Below are positions 43,859-52,049 of a stretch of 64,000 nt of DNA, one piece after another. Below the pieces are notes generated by a model. That model saw only the letters and a program-made list of their open reading frames with translations. It made no database searches and had not been told where the DNA came from. Source of the stretch: Planctomycetota bacterium (GTDB lineage Bacteria > Planctomycetota > JAJSAM01 > JAJVHW01); assembly GCA_021776825.1 (NCBI GenBank), contig JAJFFG010000127.1, positions 42,060 to 106,059 of the forward strand. The letters run 5' to 3'. The position numbers and the translations under genes are program-made. Positions within the stretch are counted from its first letter, which is position 1; each line of letters starts with the position of its first letter.

Positions 43859-45778
43859 CTACTTGCCCCACGGCCAGTGGTCGGACGCGCCGTGCGGCAG
43901 CTTCGTGCCGGCCTTCATCGCCGCGTCGAGCGTCGCCTCCTTGGCCGGGTCGTACCACCACATCAGGACCATGTCCCGCCAGGGGTACTGCTCGACACGC
44001 GTGAGGTAGTTGTCCGGGTGACCGAAGCGATCCCAGTAGAGGACGCGCGTGTACCCGGCGAACCACATCAGCGCGTAGGGGTGCTCGGCGAACAACAGCC
44101 GGTCGATCTCGCGCATGAGCTTCTTCTGCTCGGCGCGATCGAACGTGACGTTGTACGTCTTCAGGAGCTCATCGACCTTCTCACTCTTGAAGCCCGGGAT
44201 GTTGTTGTTGTTCTTCTGGTCCGCGAGGTCCGAGCGCCATGCCGTCTCGGGGTTCGGGAACAGCATCGCGCCGAACCCTTGGCGGTGAATCGTGAACTGG
44301 CGGTCCGTAATCTTCGTGACCAGCGTGGCGCCGTCGATCCGCTCGAGGTTGAGCTTCACGCCGGCGTCGATGTACGCCTCCTGCACGACGAGCCAGATGC
44401 GTTCCCAACTCGGGGCGACGTAGTAGAGCGTCATCTCGAGTCGCTTCCCGTCAGGGCCCTTGAGGAAGCCCTCGGCATCGCGCTCGGAGTAGCCGGCCTC
44501 GGCCATCAGTTCGACGGCGCGGTCGGGATCAAACGGAATGACCTCGTTCTCGTCGCCGGCGCCCCAGTCGCGGCCCGGGAAGTACGAGTTCATGAACTGG
44601 TACTGGTTGAAGAAGAGTTTCTCCATCAGGCGCTCGCGGTTGAACAGATGCGCGAACGCGAGGCGCATGCGCTTGTCGCTGAACGGCGCCTTGCGCATGT
44701 TGAACGCCAGTCCCTGGACGCCCTGCGGCGACTTGTTGAAGATCTTGCGGCGCTGCACCCAGCCCTTCTGGACGAGATCCTCCTTCGGGATCTCCTCCAC
44801 CCAGCGCTGAGCCTTCTGCACGCGGAACCAGTCGATCTCGCTCTTCTTGAACTTCTCGAAGACGAGCTCGCGCTCGCGGATCAGGATGTACTTCAGCTTC
44901 TTGAAGTTGTAGAGGCCTTCGTTGCGCTCGAGGTCCTTGCCCCACCAATCCTCACGCCGCGTCTGCGTGATCGACTCGCCCTTCTTCAGGTCGGTCATCA
45001 CGTACGGCCCGGAGCCCTTGAACCACTTCCAGTTCCACTCGTCGAGGTAGGTCTTGCCATCGATGCCGAGTTCGTCGGCGCTGCGGACCAGGAAGCCGCT
45101 GAAGTAGGCGAAGAGGCGCCAGTTCAGTTCCTTGGTCACGACCTTGATCGTCAGGCGATCGACGATCTCAGGCTCTTCGTAGTCATCCTTGAACGTCATC
45201 ACGTTCGAGGGGTCTTGGCGGTCCTCCTGCGTCAGGTGCCACCAGGTGGCGTAGACGTCGCGAGCCGTGACCGGCTTGCCATCCGACCAGCGGGCGCGAT
45301 CGTCGACGCGGAACCAGAACGTCTGCGTGCCCGCCGCCTCGTCCGTCTCGATCTTCCAATGGCTGGCGAGGAACGCGGTGAACTCCTCGGTCTCCGGATC
45401 GACGCCGCAGAGCGACTCGTACGTCAGCAGACGCATCTCGCGCTGCTCGGCCAGGTTGGCGTTGGGCCCGTCCGTACGCAGCGTGGGCGGGAACCGGGTC
45501 CACGGCAGGACGAACGTGCGCTCGTTGTCGCGCACGGCGTTCGGCGAGCCGAGCTTCGTGATCGCGTTGCTCTCCCACCCTGTCGGGTCGAATGCGACGT
45601 CCGCTGGGAACTCGTAGCCCGGGGACATCGGTCCCGACGTGGCTCCGCCGGCCGCCGGCGTCTCGCCACCCCCCTCGTTCGCGTCCCCGTCGTCGCCACC
45701 TCCACAGGCCGTTCCGAGGAAGAGCAGGCCGGCCAGCGCGAGCGGCGCGGCCAGACGGGTCGAGGCGTGCGAGATCAT
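43859..45778 (-). CDS. YejA-like extracellular solute-binding lipoprotein
   Basis: A 639-aa protein with a lipoprotein-type signal (LALAGLLFLGTAC, Cys followed by GGGD), so it is probably membrane-tethered on the outer face. A Gly/Asp/Glu linker leads to an SBP_bac_5 domain. Motifs such as ARWSDGKPVTARDVYATW and FNMRKAPFSDKRMRLAF are typical of the YejA branch, which binds longer peptides such as microcin C. First gene of the five-gene operon SBP-YejB-YejE-ATPase-ATPase. Confidence 0.92.
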   Translation of the reverse strand: MISHASTRLAAPLALAGLLFLGTACGGGDDGDANEGGGETPAAGGATSGPMSPGYEFPADVAFDPTGWESNAITKLGSPNAVRDNERTFVLPWTRFPPTLRTDGPNANLAEQREMRLLTYESLCGVDPETEEFTAFLASHWKIETDEAAGTQTFWFRVDDRARWSDGKPVTARDVYATWWHLTQEDRQDPSNVMTFKDDYEEPEIVDRLTIKVVTKELNWRLFAYFSGFLVRSADELGIDGKTYLDEWNWKWFKGSGPYVMTDLKKGESITQTRREDWWGKDLERNEGLYNFKKLKYILIRERELVFEKFKKSEIDWFRVQKAQRWVEEIPKEDLVQKGWVQRRKIFNKSPQGVQGLAFNMRKAPFSDKRMRLAFAHLFNRERLMEKLFFNQYQFMNSYFPGRDWGAGDENEVIPFDPDRAVELMAEAGYSERDAEGFLKGPDGKRLEMTLYYVAPSWERIWLVVQEAYIDAGVKLNLERIDGATLVTKITDRQFTIHRQGFGAMLFPNPETAWRSDLADQKNNNNIPGFKSEKVDELLKTYNVTFDRAEQKKLMREIDRLLFAEHPYALMWFAGYTRVLYWDRFGHPDNYLTRVEQYPWRDMVLMWWYDPAKEATLDAAMKAGTKLPHGASDHWPWGK

Positions 45779-45909
45779 CTGCGGCGTCTCCTGCGAACCG
45801 AGGAAGCGGTGGCGCGCGCCGGAGGGCGCACACCAACCCCGTTTCTACACGGTCGCCGGGGCGGGGCGCAGGCGAGAACCCGCCGCAGCCAGAGACGAGC
45901 GAGAGTCGC

Positions 45910-47277
45910 TCAGCGCGAGCCTCCGAAGACGCGTCCGTAGCGGTAGTAGACCTCCTGCACCAGGGTGGTCCACGTCCCCGTGCGGAGGCTGCCCTCGGCG
46001 CGCGAAGCGGGGCTCGGAGGCGTGACGATCGGCTCTCCGAGAGCGCGTTGCCTCATCTGATCGATCACGGCCGACCTCACGCTCGCATTCCACGCCTTCC
46101 AATCTTCGCCTCCGCGTTGCCACATCGCGATCGTGCCGAAGTACGCGTAGACCGGGTCGAACGCCGCGTCGTGCACGAGCGGGTTCGCGACCAGTCGCGC
46201 GACCCCGGCCGCGATCGACGGATCGACCTCCGGCTGGGCCTCGGCAGGCTTCCGCTCGCCCGGCTTCCCTTCGGCTGTGAGGTAGCGGGCGAACGTGAGC
46301 ATCGCGACGTGCCGCAGCGGCAGGTCGGGGTCGTCGACGTCCTCGATCTCCCGAACGATGTTGGCGGCATCGCGCCACGCGGCCTCGTCGACATGCAGTT
46401 CGGCCATGCGGGCCGACTTCAGGACCATGACGGCCCACACCGTCGTCTCGAGGTCGATGTCCCCGTCTTCGTCCGCGCGCCAACCGAGACCGGGCGTCCG
46501 CTCGCGCTCCAGCACGCGGACCGCATCCTGGGCCGACGTCGTGAACAGACGGCTGCCCGTCTGCCCGTAGGCCTCGGTCATCGCCAGTGCGGCAACCGCG
46601 TGGTCCCGCAGCCAACCCCGGCCGGCAGCGAAGCGACCGTCCGTGCCCTGCGTGTTCTTCAGGAACCGCAGCGCGTTCTTGATGGGCACCTTGAAGTCAC
46701 CGGTCTTGTGCGTCTCACCGGCTCCGAGAAGCGTGAGCAGAACGAGCGATGTCGTCGCGGCGTTGTCGAACCCTGCCGCGCGGAAGGACCCGTCGTCCGA
46801 CTGCTGATCCGTCAGCCAGCTGAGCGTCGGGTCGGGCTCCTGGGTCAGGCAGAGACGGCACTGCCCAGGGGCGAGCGAGTCGACGAGGGTCGAGAGGTCG
46901 AGCACCTCCTCCTCGCCCGGCGCCACGTCGATCGTGCGGGTGAGCAGCGCGCTGCCGTGGTAGGACGCGACGAAGACGTGCCGGCCGGCCGGAACCGTGC
47001 GCGTCGCCGTGAACGGCCGGCCGTCGAGCGTCAGGACCGCCCGTGCGGGTGCGCCAGTGACGCTGATCGTGCCCGTGCGGGCGCGCGGTCGTGGTCGTCG
47101 ACCAGCCTCCCGCGGCGCGGGCGCGACCTCGCTCGGCGCGGCTGCGGCCTCTGGAGCGGGGGCCGACGTAGCCTGCTGCTCGATGCCGGCCGGCTGGTCT
47201 CGTGTCGGCCCCCCGTGGGACGTCGCTCCGCTGCACGCAGTGGCGACGAGACAGAGGACCGCGACCGGACGCAGCAT
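45910..47277 (-). CDS. Lipoprotein with PEGA-like and squalene-cyclase-type repeats
   Basis: ATG 47277 follows GAGGGG. The longer frame extending to 48669 is antisense-like read-through of the neighbouring gene and is rejected. The 455-aa protein has a lipoprotein-type signal (VAVLCLVATAC), a Pro/Ala linker and a beta-sandwich segment (ARAVLTLDGRPFTATRTVPA) like PEGA domains. About 280 residues of terpenoid-cyclase-type helical repeats follow (WLTDQQSDDGSFRAAGFDN, AVAALAMTEAYGQTGSRLF). No DxDD motif. It is a paralogue of the next gene upstream, with the same domain order, presumably a tandem duplication. Confidence 0.85.
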   Translation of the reverse strand: MLRPVAVLCLVATACSGATSHGGPTRDQPAGIEQQATSAPAPEAAAAPSEVAPAPREAGRRPRPRARTGTISVTGAPARAVLTLDGRPFTATRTVPAGRHVFVASYHGSALLTRTIDVAPGEEEVLDLSTLVDSLAPGQCRLCLTQEPDPTLSWLTDQQSDDGSFRAAGFDNAATTSLVLLTLLGAGETHKTGDFKVPIKNALRFLKNTQGTDGRFAAGRGWLRDHAVAALAMTEAYGQTGSRLFTTSAQDAVRVLERERTPGLGWRADEDGDIDLETTVWAVMVLKSARMAELHVDEAAWRDAANIVREIEDVDDPDLPLRHVAMLTFARYLTAEGKPGERKPAEAQPEVDPSIAAGVARLVANPLVHDAAFDPVYAYFGTIAMWQRGGEDWKAWNASVRSAVIDQMRQRALGEPIVTPPSPASRAEGSLRTGTWTTLVQEVYYRYGRVFGGSR

Positions 47278-47378
47278 GCCCCTCGCAACGCATCGGGCCG
47301 GGAACGGTTCATCGTCGGCAGGCTCGAAGCGCGCGGAGACTCCGAGAACCCGCCGGGAGCGGGGCCGGAGATCCGCGC

Positions 47379-48758
47379 TCAGCGCCGGCACCCGAAGACG
47401 CGTGCGTTGCGGTAGTAGACCTCCTGCACCAGCGTGGTCCACGTCCACGTGCGGAGTCGGCCCTCGGCGCGCACAGCAGCGCTGGGAAGCGTCGCATCGG
47501 GATCGGTGACGAGCTGGGCACTGCCGTAGTGGTCGACCACGGCGGCCTTCACGAGCCGGTTCCAGTCCTTCCAGGCGCGGCCACCGTGCTGGAACAGCGC
47601 CAGCGTCGCGAAGTGGGCGTACATCGGATCGAACGTCGCGTCGTGGGTCAGGCTCTCGGCCAGCATGCGCTCGACACCCGCGACGACGAGCGGATCGTCC
47701 GGTGGTTCGCCCTCCGACGTGAGGCAAAGAGCGAACGTCAGCATCGCGACGTGACGCGGCGAGACGCTCGGGTTGCCGACGTCCGCCAGGCGGCGCACCA
47801 AGAGCCCCGTGTCGCGCCAGTCCTCGTCGCTGACGACGAGCTCGGCGTATCGCGCGGAGCGGAAGGCCATCGTGGCCCAGACCGTGGTCTCGATGTCGAT
47901 GCTTCCACCGTCGCCGGCGCGCCAGCCGAGACCGCGGATCCGCGTGCGTTCGAGCGCGTCGACGGCGCGCTGCGCACGGTCCTTGAAGAGTCGGCTCCCG
48001 GTCACTCCGTACGCCTCGGTCATGGCCAGCGTGGCGACGGCGTGGTCGTGGACCCAGCGCGGCCCGGAGGCGAACGCGCCCTCGTCGTCCTGACGGCTCC
48101 TGAGGAAGCGCAACGCGTTCCTGACCGGGGCCTTGAACGCGCCGGCGTTGTGCGTCTCCCCGGCGCCGAACAGGGAGAGCAGGACGAGGCCGGTGGTGTC
48201 GACGTCGTCGAAGCCCTCGGCGTGGAACGATCCGTCCTTCGCCTGCTGCTCGGTGAGCCAGTCCAGCGTCGGATCTACGAGCGGCACGCCGGCCACGTCG
48301 CCGTCGGTGTCGCTGGCGGGAACACTGGAGAGGTCCAGAACGGCCTCGCCTCCCGATTCGACCTCGACGTCGAGACGGACCACGAGCCGGTCGTCCCGAG
48401 TCCCGGTGAGCACGTGGCGGCCAGGCGGAACGCTGATCTGGTCCGTGAACGATCGGTCCCCGAGCGTCGTGCGCACGCCGTCCGGCACGCCGATGACGCG
48501 GACGACGCCAGGCCGAACTCGGCGCCGCGCACGTCGCTCCGCGGTCACCGAGTCGTCGACCGCCTCCGGGGCAGCCGGTGTGGGCGTATCCGCGCGACCA
48601 GAGGGCGTCGCCTCTGGAGTCGAGGGCGACGGCTGCGCAGGAGGCCCGGGCTGGGGCTGGGCGCCACACGCAACGAGAAGACTCGCGAGCAGCAGACTCC
48701 CGAGCAGCAGACTTCCTAGCAGCAGGCTCCCGAGCAACAGTGGGCCGAGAGGTCGCAT
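47379..48758 (-). CDS. Paralogous lipoprotein with squalene-cyclase-type repeats and repeat-coded signal peptide
   Basis: ATG 48758 follows GGGAGA. The 459-aa protein matches its downstream neighbour through most of its length (WLTEQQAKDGSF, TLAMTEAYGVTGSRLF, TWTTLVQEVYYRNARVFG). The hydrophobic core of its signal peptide is a repeat LLLGS LLLGS LLLGS LLLAS, coded by near-identical 15-bp units (48687-48731). It ends in a lipobox LLVAC. Envelope-located, probably a binding protein; function unknown. Confidence 0.85.
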   Translation of the reverse strand: MRPLGPLLLGSLLLGSLLLGSLLLASLLVACGAQPQPGPPAQPSPSTPEATPSGRADTPTPAAPEAVDDSVTAERRARRRVRPGVVRVIGVPDGVRTTLGDRSFTDQISVPPGRHVLTGTRDDRLVVRLDVEVESGGEAVLDLSSVPASDTDGDVAGVPLVDPTLDWLTEQQAKDGSFHAEGFDDVDTTGLVLLSLFGAGETHNAGAFKAPVRNALRFLRSRQDDEGAFASGPRWVHDHAVATLAMTEAYGVTGSRLFKDRAQRAVDALERTRIRGLGWRAGDGGSIDIETTVWATMAFRSARYAELVVSDEDWRDTGLLVRRLADVGNPSVSPRHVAMLTFALCLTSEGEPPDDPLVVAGVERMLAESLTHDATFDPMYAHFATLALFQHGGRAWKDWNRLVKAAVVDHYGSAQLVTDPDATLPSAAVRAEGRLRTWTWTTLVQEVYYRNARVFGCRR

Positions 48759-48871
48759 CACTCTCCCAACGTAGACTCCGACCGCAGGTTCGCCGGGAGA
48801 ATCACAGAAGCGCCCGCCGGTCCGGGTGGACCGACGGGCGCCGGTTGTTCATGAGCGAAGCTGCGGTGCAG

Positions 48872-49771
48872 CTACATCCAGCGGATCTCCATGATCGAGG
48901 CCCAGTCCTTGGCGAGCTGCGCCGAGCGCGGGGCGGACTCCGCCCACTTGGCGGCGAGCTTGCGGAGCTTCTTCGCTCCGGACACGACCTTCTTCGACTT
49001 CAACTTCTTGGCGTTCGGGTTCGGCGCCTCGATGCCGCCCGTGATCTTGGCGATCGCGAGCTGCGCGGCCATCTCGGCCTTGAGGTCCTCGTCGTCCCCG
49101 ATGGCCTTGATCTCCTCGGCGGCCTTCTCGGCAGCCGGGGTGCCCGGGTAGGCCTTGACGAGCTTCCCGTACTGCACCTTGGCGCGCAGCACCTGCTTGT
49201 CGTCACGCAGCGAGTCGCCGAAGGCGAGCATCTTCTTCGAGACCTTCTCGATGTGGTACTCGTCCGGCGCCTTGCGCTTCTTCAGGATCTTGCCGAGATC
49301 CTTCTTCGACAGGCTGCTGGCGCTGCCCTGCCAGACGACCTTGCCGTCCGGATCGATGAGGTAGGCGTGCGGGATACCCGTGACGCCGTAATCACCGGGG
49401 CTGCCGATGCCCACCTTGTAGGTGAAGTTGTTGTCGTTGTGGACCATGTAGCGCATGGTCATCTTCTGGTCCTCGCTGGTCATCGCGAGAACGTGCAGAC
49501 CCTTGTCGCCATACTCGTCCTGAAGCTTCGAGAGGTGTCCCACCCCTCCACGGCAAGGGCCTCAATGGGTCTTCCAGAACTCGAGCAGGACCACGTCGCC
49601 GCGATAGTCCTCGAGGGACGTGCGGCCGTCGCCGTTGATCCAGCTCTCGACGGTGAACGCCGGGGCGTCCTTGCCCATCAGGTTCTTGCCCGTGCCGGCA
49701 ACGCTCGTCACGTTGGTCAGTCCGGCACCGAGAGCCGCCACGGCGGCTACTGCCAGGATGCTCAGTCGCAT
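48872..49771 (-). CDS. TlpA-like thioredoxin-fold selenoprotein (UGA = Sec in UGPC)
   Basis: Two segments separated by one in-frame TGA (49564-49562) together form a normal TlpA/redoxin: signal peptide from ATG 49771 (MRLSILAVAAVAALGAG), APAFTVESW, then LLEFWKTH-[TGA]-GPC. After it come LSKLQDEYGDKGLHVLAMTSED and the cis-Pro motif GIPHAYLIDPDGKVVW. The TGA takes the place of the first Cys of the CxxC motif (residue 70 of 299; Cys73 follows). A stem-loop of bacterial SECIS type lies 13 nt downstream. The C-terminal 120 residues form a helical extension. Read as two genes, neither half would be a complete thioredoxin fold. The alternative is a nonsense mutation exactly at the catalytic Cys. It probably reduces or oxidises exported thiols. 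No selA, selB, selC or selD is in the window. Confidence 0.82.
49530..49564 (-). promoter_or_regulatory. Candidate bacterial SECIS element
   Basis: On the minus strand the UGA (49564-49562) is followed by 13 nt and then an 8-bp stem, GAGGGGTG paired with CACCTCTC (one G-U), closed by the loop GGA (49540-49538). The loop begins 22 nt after the UGA and starts with G. This agrees with the known rules for bacterial SECIS elements (small apical loop with a G in its first two positions, 16-37 nt from UGA). Confidence 0.65.
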
Positions 49772-49855
49772 ACTCGATCTCCTCGAATTCCGCCGTTCGT
49801 CCGGCGGGGACCTCATGTCGCCTGCAGTCTGAGGGACGGAGCGCCGTCCGTCCAC

Positions 49856-50401
49856 CTACGTGGAACGTTCTGTGCCGGAATCGGGTTCCGCGGAATCAGT
49901 GCTCTCGGAGGCCGCGTCCGCCGGCGCAGCCTCGGCATCGGCCGGGCTCGCGGCATCGGCAGCCGAACCCTCGCCAGCGTCGCTCGGTGCCGGGCTGGCC
50001 GCCTCGGCGGCAACCTCGAGCACTGGCTCGGGCACTGCCTCGGGTACCGGCTCGGGCGCTGCCTCGGGAGTCGGCTCGGGCACTGCCTCGGGTACCGGCT
50101 CGGGTGCTGCCTCGGGAGTCGGCTCGGGAGTCGGCTCAGGCGCTGCGTCCTTCACAGGCTCGGGTGCCGCGTCGGCCTTTGACTCCGTCGGTGTCTCCGC
50201 CGGCGCTGCGACCTCGGTCTCAGCCGTCACCGCATCCGCAGTGACGACGGGCGCCTCCGCCGGTGCCTCCGCCGGTGCCTCCACGGGCGCCTCCACGGGC
50301 GCCTCCGCGATCGGCTCCAAGGGCTTTTCAGCCTTCGGGGTGATCTTGGGAGCAGCCTTGGTAGGGGCCTTGGTGGACTTGGTAGCTTTTTGCGTTGCCA
50401 T
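49856..50401 (-). CDS. Low-complexity Ala/Pro/Glu repeat protein with Lys-rich N-terminus
   Basis: ATG 50401 follows AAGGACAG. The 181-aa product has a Lys/Thr/Ala-rich N-terminal 25 residues (KATKSTKAPTKAAPK), then PEAPVEAP and PEPTPEAAPEPVPEAV repeats, and an Asp/Ser/Ala-rich acidic end. A 48-bp DNA repeat (about 50030-50125) underlies the middle part. The basic Ala/Lys start is histone-H1-like; the rest is acidic and disordered. No signal peptide. A TTGACA at 50492-50487 upstream could be a -35 box. Function unknown; it lies next to the boundary with the virus-like element. Confidence 0.7.
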   Translation of the reverse strand: MATQKATKSTKAPTKAAPKITPKAEKPLEPIAEAPVEAPVEAPAEAPAEAPVVTADAVTAETEVAAPAETPTESKADAAPEPVKDAAPEPTPEPTPEAAPEPVPEAVPEPTPEAAPEPVPEAVPEPVLEVAAEAASPAPSDAGEGSAADAASPADAEAAPADAASESTDSAEPDSGTERST

Positions 50402-50796
50402 GATAACTGTCCTTTGCTGAGGAATAAGCCCTTTGCGCGGTATTGCGCGCGGAGCATTCCTCGTGCGTGTTTTCTTCGGATTCAGTTGTCAAGGAACGGG
50501 GAAGCGACCTTGGGCGAAAGCGCCCGTGTGACGGTCGGGGGCCCTGGGGCCCGGCAATCCCACCTACGGCGTAGCCTGCGGTGGGGTCCCCTTCCGGCCC
50601 CCCGATGGGGGCCCCCGTGGGGACGCTTCCTACTACAAGGTAGCCTGCGACGGGGGGGGTCCCCCATGGGGCGCGCGCTCTACAGGCTAGCCTGAGATCG
50701 TGCGCTCTCTACAGGCTAGCCTGAGACGCGCACGCTCTACAGGCTAGCCTGAGTACGGCGGGAGCGGGCGCGGACACGCGCTCTACGAACTAGCCT
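50402..50796. other. Non-coding boundary region between host genes and the element
   Basis: These 395 bp contain no convincing gene. The left part is the leader of the Ala/Pro/Glu protein. From 50564 the region holds the six-copy CTAC-N4-TAGCC repeat array, with GGGGGCCC-type hairpins between copies (for example GGCCCCC-CGAT-GGGGGCC near 50596-50613). No tRNA or other attachment site is recognised. Confidence 0.6.
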
Positions 50797-50800
50797 TCAG
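50564..50800. repeat. Six-copy CTAC-N4-TAGCCTG repeat array
   Basis: Copies at 50564-50580 (ctacggcgtagcctgcg), 50633-50650 (ctacaaggtagcctgcga), 50678-50697, 50709-50726, 50737-50753 (three nearly identical ctacaggctagcctgag) and 50783-50800 (ctacgaactagccttcag). The last touches the stop of the final element gene. The inner AGGCTAGCCT of three copies is a perfect palindrome. Related CTAC...TAGC sites occur in two gaps inside the element (53804-53820 and 52050-52064). Likely protein-binding sites (operators or iterons). Confidence 0.75.
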
Positions 50801-51156
50801 CCCAAGCGATCGATGTACCGCTGGACGGTCTGGCCAGCGCGACGGGCGCCCTGGCGCACCGCCTCCGCTGCCGCGACCGCCGTCTGCAGGTCGTTGAGCA
50901 TCCCGGCCGTGACGCCGAAGTCCGCAAGCTCGTCGCGAACCGCTTCGACCGCGCTGCTCGACGCGAGCTGGACGATCTCCTGCCGGAGCGCGCCGCCGCG
51001 CGTCTCGAGCTCGCGTCGGAGATCGGCCGCGCCGGAGCGGTAGGTGCGCTCGATGTTCCGCTTGGTGAACGAGGCCCAGGCCGCCGCCGTCACAGCCCCC
51101 ACACCGAAGGCGAGGGCGACCGTGATCAGCGTGGGGCGTCGAATGCGCAAGGCCAT
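50797..51156 (-). CDS. Small membrane-anchored coiled-coil protein
   Basis: A 119-aa protein with a basic start, one TM helix (about residues 9-29, LITVALAFGVGAVTAAAWASF) and a helical, charged remainder with heptad-like spacing. ATG overlaps the stop of the upstream gene (ATGA). It is the last gene of the element array; its stop lies in the final CTAC...TAGC repeat. No known family. Confidence 0.75.
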   Translation of the reverse strand: MALRIRRPTLITVALAFGVGAVTAAAWASFTKRNIERTYRSGAADLRRELETRGGALRQEIVQLASSSAVEAVRDELADFGVTAGMLNDLQTAVAAAEAVRQGARRAGQTVQRYIDRLG

Positions 51157-51461
51157 CAGATCCTCCGAAGCGCGCTCACCGTACCACGGAGCCGTCGGAG
51201 CGCCGCGAAGTCGCGCACGCTCCGGCTCACACCCGAGCGCGTCAAGCCGGCCGTCGCGAGCCCGCGATCGATCTCCGTGCGAACGCGCGTGCGAACCTCG
51301 CGGGGCACGTCGCCGAGTGCGCCTGCGCGAGCGCGCTCGAGCGAGCTTCCGAGATCGAAGAGCCCGTTCACCGTGCCCTTCGCCACCGAGCCGCGTGCGA
51401 CCTTCTCGAAGCGGGCGAAGACCAAGTTCGCGCCGAGGAAAGCGGCGACGACCTCGATCAG
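51156..51461 (-). CDS. Small basic protein with N-terminal hydrophobic segment
   Basis: The frame has no ATG, GTG or TTG near the upstream stop. The best coupled start is a CTG overlapping it (CTGA, 51461), giving 101 aa; a TTG about 12 codons later is an alternative. The N-terminus (LIEVVAAFLGANLVFARF) is hydrophobic, the rest Arg-rich and helical. Its stop overlaps the next ATG. The reading frame is supported by its tight fit between neighbours rather than by homology. Confidence 0.6.
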   Translation of the reverse strand: MIEVVAAFLGANLVFARFEKVARGSVAKGTVNGLFDLGSSLERARAGALGDVPREVRTRVRTEIDRGLATAGLTRSGVSRSVRDFAALRRLRGTVSALRRI

Positions 51462-51715
51462 TGGGAAGCTGCCTTGGGCGGCGGCGGGTCGGACCCGACG
51501 TAGGCCCTGAGCACTTCGTTGAGATCGACGCCGACGCCCTTGGACGTCTTGGAGAGCAGCTCCCGCGAGCGCTTGAGATCTGCCGCGCCGCGTTCTGCCC
51601 CGCGCTTGACGCGCTCGAGTGCGAGGTCGATCACCTCGGTTGCTTCCTTCTCGTCCCATCCTTCGATCTCCAGGCGTGGGTGACTCGGCTTCTTCTTGCG
51701 CGGCTTCCGGCTCAT
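51458..51715 (-). CDS. Small charged helical protein
   Basis: An 85-aa protein with a basic N-terminus (MSRKPRKKKPSHP) followed by amphipathic helix (EATEVIDLALERVKRGAERGA) and a Pro-rich tail. No membrane segment. ATGA overlap with the upstream gene. The Lys/Arg start suggests nucleic acid or membrane-surface binding; no family recognised. Confidence 0.72.
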   Translation of the reverse strand: MSRKPRKKKPSHPRLEIEGWDEKEATEVIDLALERVKRGAERGAADLKRSRELLSKTSKGVGVDLNEVLRAYVGSDPPPPKAASH

Positions 51716-52041
51716 GATTGACCTCCGTCACCCCGTGGGGCTGTCGGAACAGCATACGCGGGACGCGTGCGAAGAGCATCCTTCAGGTCGGCGAGCAGTT
51801 CGTGGACGCGGACGATGAGCTGCTGCTGCTGCTCGAAAGCGTGCGTCTGCTCGGCGACGACCTCGGACCACCGATCGTTCAGGTCGAGGAGCTGGGTCGC
51901 TACACGCTGGGCGTCTTCGACCCGCTTTTCCTGCGTTACGCGAAGCTCGCGCTGCAGGCGCAGGACATACCAGCCCACCGCGATGAGCACGGGACCGAGC
52001 ACGCCGGCGTTGATGAGCGCGCTGATGACTGAATCAGGCAT
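51712..52041 (-). CDS. Small membrane protein with coiled coil (holin- or spanin-like size)
   Basis: A 109-aa protein with one N-terminal TM (about residues 5-27, ISALINAGVLGPVLIAVGWYV) and then a coiled coil to about residue 90. Size and layout resemble many phage holin/spanin-type proteins, but that function is only a guess. It follows a hairpin (52068-52107) and a CTAC...TAGC site, so it may begin a new transcript in the array. Confidence 0.75.
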   Translation of the reverse strand: MPDSVISALINAGVLGPVLIAVGWYVLRLQRELRVTQEKRVEDAQRVATQLLDLNDRWSEVVAEQTHAFEQQQQLIVRVHELLADLKDALRTRPAYAVPTAPRGDGGQS

Positions 52042-52049
52042 GCCCCATG

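Noticed and set aside
45910..48669. A single 919-aa minus-strand ORF covering two genes
   Set aside because: Its first half is antisense-frame read-through of the 47379-48758 lipoprotein gene; a good ribosome site and lipoprotein signal at 47277 mark the real start.
48872..49855. Two separate genes (97 aa and 223 aa), or a frameshifted pseudogene
   Set aside because: Both parts are in the same frame with one TGA exactly at the redox Cys, the flanking sequence is intact, and a SECIS-like hairpin follows; a selenoprotein explains this better, though a nonsense mutation cannot be fully excluded.
50402..50796. tRNA gene or attachment site at the left end of the element
   Set aside because: I found no cloverleaf-like sequence or a direct repeat that would mark an integration site; the right end is outside the window, so an att pair cannot be tested.
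50564..50800. CRISPR array
   Set aside because: The six repeats are only about 18 bp, irregularly spaced (about 26-70 bp), partly palindromic, and no cas genes lie nearby.
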